Of a stretch of DNA of 64,000 nucleotides, positions 61,059 to 64,000 are shown piece after piece; position 1 is the first letter of the stretch, and every line of letters begins with the position of its first letter. The stretch is from Verrucomicrobiaceae bacterium UBA7681. GTDB taxonomy: Bacteria; Verrucomicrobiota; Verrucomicrobiia; Verrucomicrobiales; Verrucomicrobiaceae. Under the pieces are notes generated by a model that was not told where the DNA came from, ran no database searches, and was given only the letters and a program-made list of their open reading frames with translations. The translations under genes and the position numbers were made by a program. The stretch covers positions 1 through 64,000 of the forward strand of contig DLGZ01000073.1 in NCBI GenBank assembly GCA_002482965.1. The letters are read 5' to 3'.

Positions 61059-64000
61059 ATGACGACGACTGCCGCCAACGATGCCCTGAAGAACACCAAG
61101 GCTCAGGGCGATTGGTTCCGCAGTGTCTTTGACTGCCTCAATGACGCAGTTTTCATCCACGACGTCGTCACGGGGACGATTCTGGAGGTCAATCAGCGTG
61201 CCTGCGAAATGTATGACTGCGCGCCTGATGAAATGCGGAACTTTTCCATGGCGGCGCTGAGCGTGAACACCCCGCCTTACACTCTGGAGGAGTCGCAGTT
61301 CTGGATGCGGAAGGCGGTAGAGGATGGCCCGCAGCTCTTCGAATGGCAGGCCCGTTCACGCTCCGGGCGTGTGTTCTGGGTGGAGATGAGCATGCGCAAG
61401 GCCGAGATCCTCGGGAAAGACAGGCTGGTCGTCACCGTGCGTGATATTTCCAAGCGGAAGCATGCCGAGAGTGAACTGCGCCAGAGCGAGGAACGATTCC
61501 GGACCGTGCTCGGCAACTCCAAGGACCCGGTGTACTGCCTCAGCCTGCCCACGCTGACTTATGATTACATCAGTCCAGCAGTGGAACAGGTGCTGGGTTT
61601 CAGCATCGAGGAGTGCATCGCAGGCGGACTTCGTTTCATGGTTTCGCGCATTCATCCCGAGGATTATCAGTCGAAGCGTGACCGGCTGGAAAAACTGATG
61701 GCCCGTGATTTGAACGGAGATTTTCAACCTGTCCTTGAGTATCGGTTCAAGCACAAGAATGACGCTTACCGCTGGATCAGTGACAACCGGTCCGTCGTCA
61801 GAGACAGCGAAGGCAAACCGGTGGCGATCATCGGCAACCTGCGTGATTTCACAACCCGACGCGAGCAGGAGGAGGCACTTCAGCAGCAGGCGCATGCCAC
61901 GCTGCTGTACCATCTGGAAAACACTTCACTGGCGCTGGTGGAGTGCGACACGAACGGCCGCATCTGCCGGTGGTCGCCGCAGGCGGAGAAAATCTTTGGC
62001 TGGAGCGAAGATGAGTTCATTGGCCGTGATCACAGCGATTGGGAATTCGTCCATCCCGATGATGTGCTGCGGGTGAAGATGACGCAGGGCCGCCTGCTGG
62101 ACCGGTCTGAGTCACGCAACACCTGCATCAACCGCAACATTACCAGAGATGGGCGGGTGATTGTCTGTGAATGGCATAATTCTGCCTTGCTGAATGAAGA
62201 GGGAGAACTGCAATCAATCCTCTCACTGGCTTCGGACATCACGGTGGAGAAAAAAATGGAGGAAGCGCTGCGGGCGATGGCAGAAGGCGTGGATGCACGC
62301 AGTGGCGAGACTTTTTTCCAGTCGCTCTGCCTGCAAATGGCCCGCACCGTTGAGGCCAAATACGCCACGGTGGCGATGCTCCTGCCGGAGCGCGACCGGA
62401 TGGTGCGGACACTGGGTTTCTGCGCGGAGGGCAAGGTGCTGCCCAACAGGACCTACTCCTTGGTCGGCACGCCATGTTATAACGTGGCCAGTGGCGAGAT
62501 CTGTTATTATGCCAGCAATGTGCGGCAGCACTTTCCCGACGACCAGATCCTGCAGGAACTGGGTGCGAACAGCTACATGGGCATGCCGCTGCACGCGACG
62601 GACGGGCGCGTGATCGGCATGATCGCTGTGTTCAGCGAACATACGCTGGACCACCGGGAGCGCCTGCAGGCCATGTTCCAGCTCTTTGCGGTGCGTGCGG
62701 CAGCGGAGATGGAACGCCACCAGGCAGAGCTGGCCCTGCGGCAAAGTGAAGAACGCTATGCGCTGGCGGCTACGGGTTCCACGGGTGGTGTCTGGGACTG
62801 GGACATCCGCACCGGTGGTGTATACTATTCCGCACGTTTCCGTGAGCTGCTCGGTTACAACCACGAGGAGTTTCCCAGCCTGTTTTTTGCCTGGGAGCAG
62901 AAAATGCACCCGGCGGACCTGCCGCTGGTGCGTGCAGCACTGGAGAGCCATCTGGAGCAACGCAGTGAATTTTGCATCGAATACCGCATTCAGGTGAAGT
63001 CGGGCGAGTACCGCTGGTTTGAAGCCCGTGGCCAGGCCTTGTGGGACAAACAGGACGAGCCCTACCGCATGGCGGGGTCTGCGCTGGACATTCACGAACG
63101 CAAGCTGGACGAGCAACGCCTGCTGCGCCTGAACCGGCTGCATGCGATGTCCAGCAGCATCAACGAGGCGATCGTCCGCATCCGCGAGCCGCAGATGCTC
63201 TATGAAACGGCGGTAAACATCGCGGTGGAGAAGGGCAGCATGAAGATGGCCTGGATTGGCTTCTTTGATGAAGAGACGAACAGCTTGAAGCCGGCGGCAT
63301 GCGCCGGCAGTTTTCAGAACTATCTCGACGGCCTGACGCTGATCACACGCGGGGATCACCCCTCGGGTCGCGGCCCGGCGGGACGCGCATTTAGAGGCGG
63401 CACCCATGAAATTTCCAATGACATCGAGAACGATGAAACGTTCTACTTTCGTGAGCGCGCGTTGGAGCGTGGCTTTCGTTCCTGCGCCGCCTTCCCCTTG
63501 AAACCAGGCAACATTCCCGTGGGTGTGCTGCTGATCTATGCCGACGAATGCAACTGCTTCCAGGAGGAGGAAATCCGCGTGCTCAGCGCCCTGGCCAATG
63601 ACCTGTCCTTCGCCATGGAAACGGTGGAGCGGGAGAAGGAGCGCCAGCAGGCCATCGAAGCACTGCGCGAAAATGAACGCATGATTTCGACGCTGATGGG
63701 CAACCTCCCCGGTGCCGCCTACCGCTCTCTCATCGATGAAAAATGGACACTTGAGTTTATCAGTGAAGGCTGTTTGGAGCTCACAGGTTACGAAGCAGAA
63801 ACGTTCGCCGGCAGCGGTGAAGTCTTCTTCGGTGATCTGATTCATCCGGAGGATCGGGAGCATGTGCGTGAGACGGTGACAAAGGCCGTCGCTGCAGGGA
63901 AGCGCTTTGAGATGAGCTACCGCATCCGCACGGCGGAAGGCGCGGTGAAGTGGATCTGGGAACGCGGTCAGGGGATTCCTTCCGAAGACGGCGTGATCCG
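61059..64000 (+). CDS. Multi-PAS/GAF sensor protein, 3'-truncated
   Basis: At least 980 residues, open to the window edge. Domains in order by eye: PAS at about 15-130, PAS 144-270 (EERFRTVLGNSKDPVYC), PAS 283-400 (LYHLENTSLALVECD), GAF 409-555, PAS 564-690 (EERYALAATGSTGGVWDWD), GAF 692-865 (RLHAMSSSINEAIV), PAS from about 874. Several PAC-type ends such as YRWFEARG and YRWISDN follow the PAS cores. There is no signal peptide or membrane helix. The output domain lies beyond the window; a histidine kinase or diguanylate cyclase is most likely for this layout, and the receiver gene just upstream favours a kinase. Confidence 0.87.
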   Translation, partial: MTTTAANDALKNTKAQGDWFRSVFDCLNDAVFIHDVVTGTILEVNQRACEMYDCAPDEMRNFSMAALSVNTPPYTLEESQFWMRKAVEDGPQLFEWQARSRSGRVFWVEMSMRKAEILGKDRLVVTVRDISKRKHAESELRQSEERFRTVLGNSKDPVYCLSLPTLTYDYISPAVEQVLGFSIEECIAGGLRFMVSRIHPEDYQSKRDRLEKLMARDLNGDFQPVLEYRFKHKNDAYRWISDNRSVVRDSEGKPVAIIGNLRDFTTRREQEEALQQQAHATLLYHLENTSLALVECDTNGRICRWSPQAEKIFGWSEDEFIGRDHSDWEFVHPDDVLRVKMTQGRLLDRSESRNTCINRNITRDGRVIVCEWHNSALLNEEGELQSILSLASDITVEKKMEEALRAMAEGVDARSGETFFQSLCLQMARTVEAKYATVAMLLPERDRMVRTLGFCAEGKVLPNRTYSLVGTPCYNVASGEICYYASNVRQHFPDDQILQELGANSYMGMPLHATDGRVIGMIAVFSEHTLDHRERLQAMFQLFAVRAAAEMERHQAELALRQSEERYALAATGSTGGVWDWDIRTGGVYYSARFRELLGYNHEEFPSLFFAWEQKMHPADLPLVRAALESHLEQRSEFCIEYRIQVKSGEYRWFEARGQALWDKQDEPYRMAGSALDIHERKLDEQRLLRLNRLHAMSSSINEAIVRIREPQMLYETAVNIAVEKGSMKMAWIGFFDEETNSLKPAACAGSFQNYLDGLTLITRGDHPSGRGPAGRAFRGGTHEISNDIENDETFYFRERALERGFRSCAAFPLKPGNIPVGVLLIYADECNCFQEEEIRVLSALANDLSFAMETVEREKERQQAIEALRENERMISTLMGNLPGAAYRSLIDEKWTLEFISEGCLELTGYEAETFAGSGEVFFGDLIHPEDREHVRETVTKAVAAGKRFEMSYRIRTAEGAVKWIWERGQGIPSEDGVI

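Noticed and set aside
62223..63863. 546-codon minus-strand frame
   Set aside because: It is antisense to the multi-PAS/GAF sensor, whose domains are clear in the opposite frame.

Overview
The window (about 60% GC by eye) looks like a Verrucomicrobiota chromosome, probably order Verrucomicrobiales (Prosthecobacter/Verrucomicrobium-like). The evidence is an A-B-C-D 'Verru_Chthon cassette' of four prepilin-like genes (24.8-31.7 kb), followed by a single 21.9-kb gene for a 7,309-residue autotransporter-type beta-strand-repeat protein with a PEP-CTERM tail. Neither has an obvious home outside this phylum group.

Region 1 (1-17.8 kb) is a copper/silver resistance cluster. In order it holds: a Cu+ P1B ATPase (5' end outside the window); a small membrane protein; a Met-rich lipoprotein with a probable frameshift; a multicopper oxidase with a C-terminal beta-barrel; a Cys-rich exported protein; a TolC-like channel; a CusB-like adaptor; a CusA-like RND pump; a second Cys-rich protein; a second TolC-like lipoprotein; a second, Tat-type multicopper oxidase; a metal-binding YHS-like protein whose start is split by an IS630-family element; an ECF sigma factor with a Cys-rich tail; and an HMA-MauE fusion. 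Together these would move Cu(I) from cytoplasm and periplasm to the outside, oxidise it, and sense it.

Region 2 (17.8-24.8 kb) is accessory DNA. It has an XRE regulator with two matching palindromic operators, exported and membrane hypotheticals, a gene-poor repeat zone with strong hairpins, a decayed gene, an excisionase-like HTH protein, an unknown 258-aa protein and a tyrosine integrase. It ends at 24772-24824 in the 3' half of a tRNA-Leu(UAG) gene. This marks the right attachment site of an integrated island whose other end is not in the window, so the copper cluster is probably island cargo.

Region 3 (24.8-54.1 kb) is probably core chromosome. The four cassette proteins resemble minor pseudopilins H, J, I and K, the K-like one being hugely enlarged. 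The giant protein gene lies upstream on the same strand. The regions upstream of the cassette and of the giant gene share sequence blocks at the same spacing to the start codons, which suggests co-regulation and perhaps one shared surface or secretion system.

Region 4 (54.4-64 kb) holds signalling genes: an exported protein with a possible NlpC/P60-like end, a three-gene substrate-binding protein/histidine kinase/response regulator operon, a hybrid kinase with a degenerate ATP site, a lone receiver, and a multi-PAS/GAF sensor running off the right edge.
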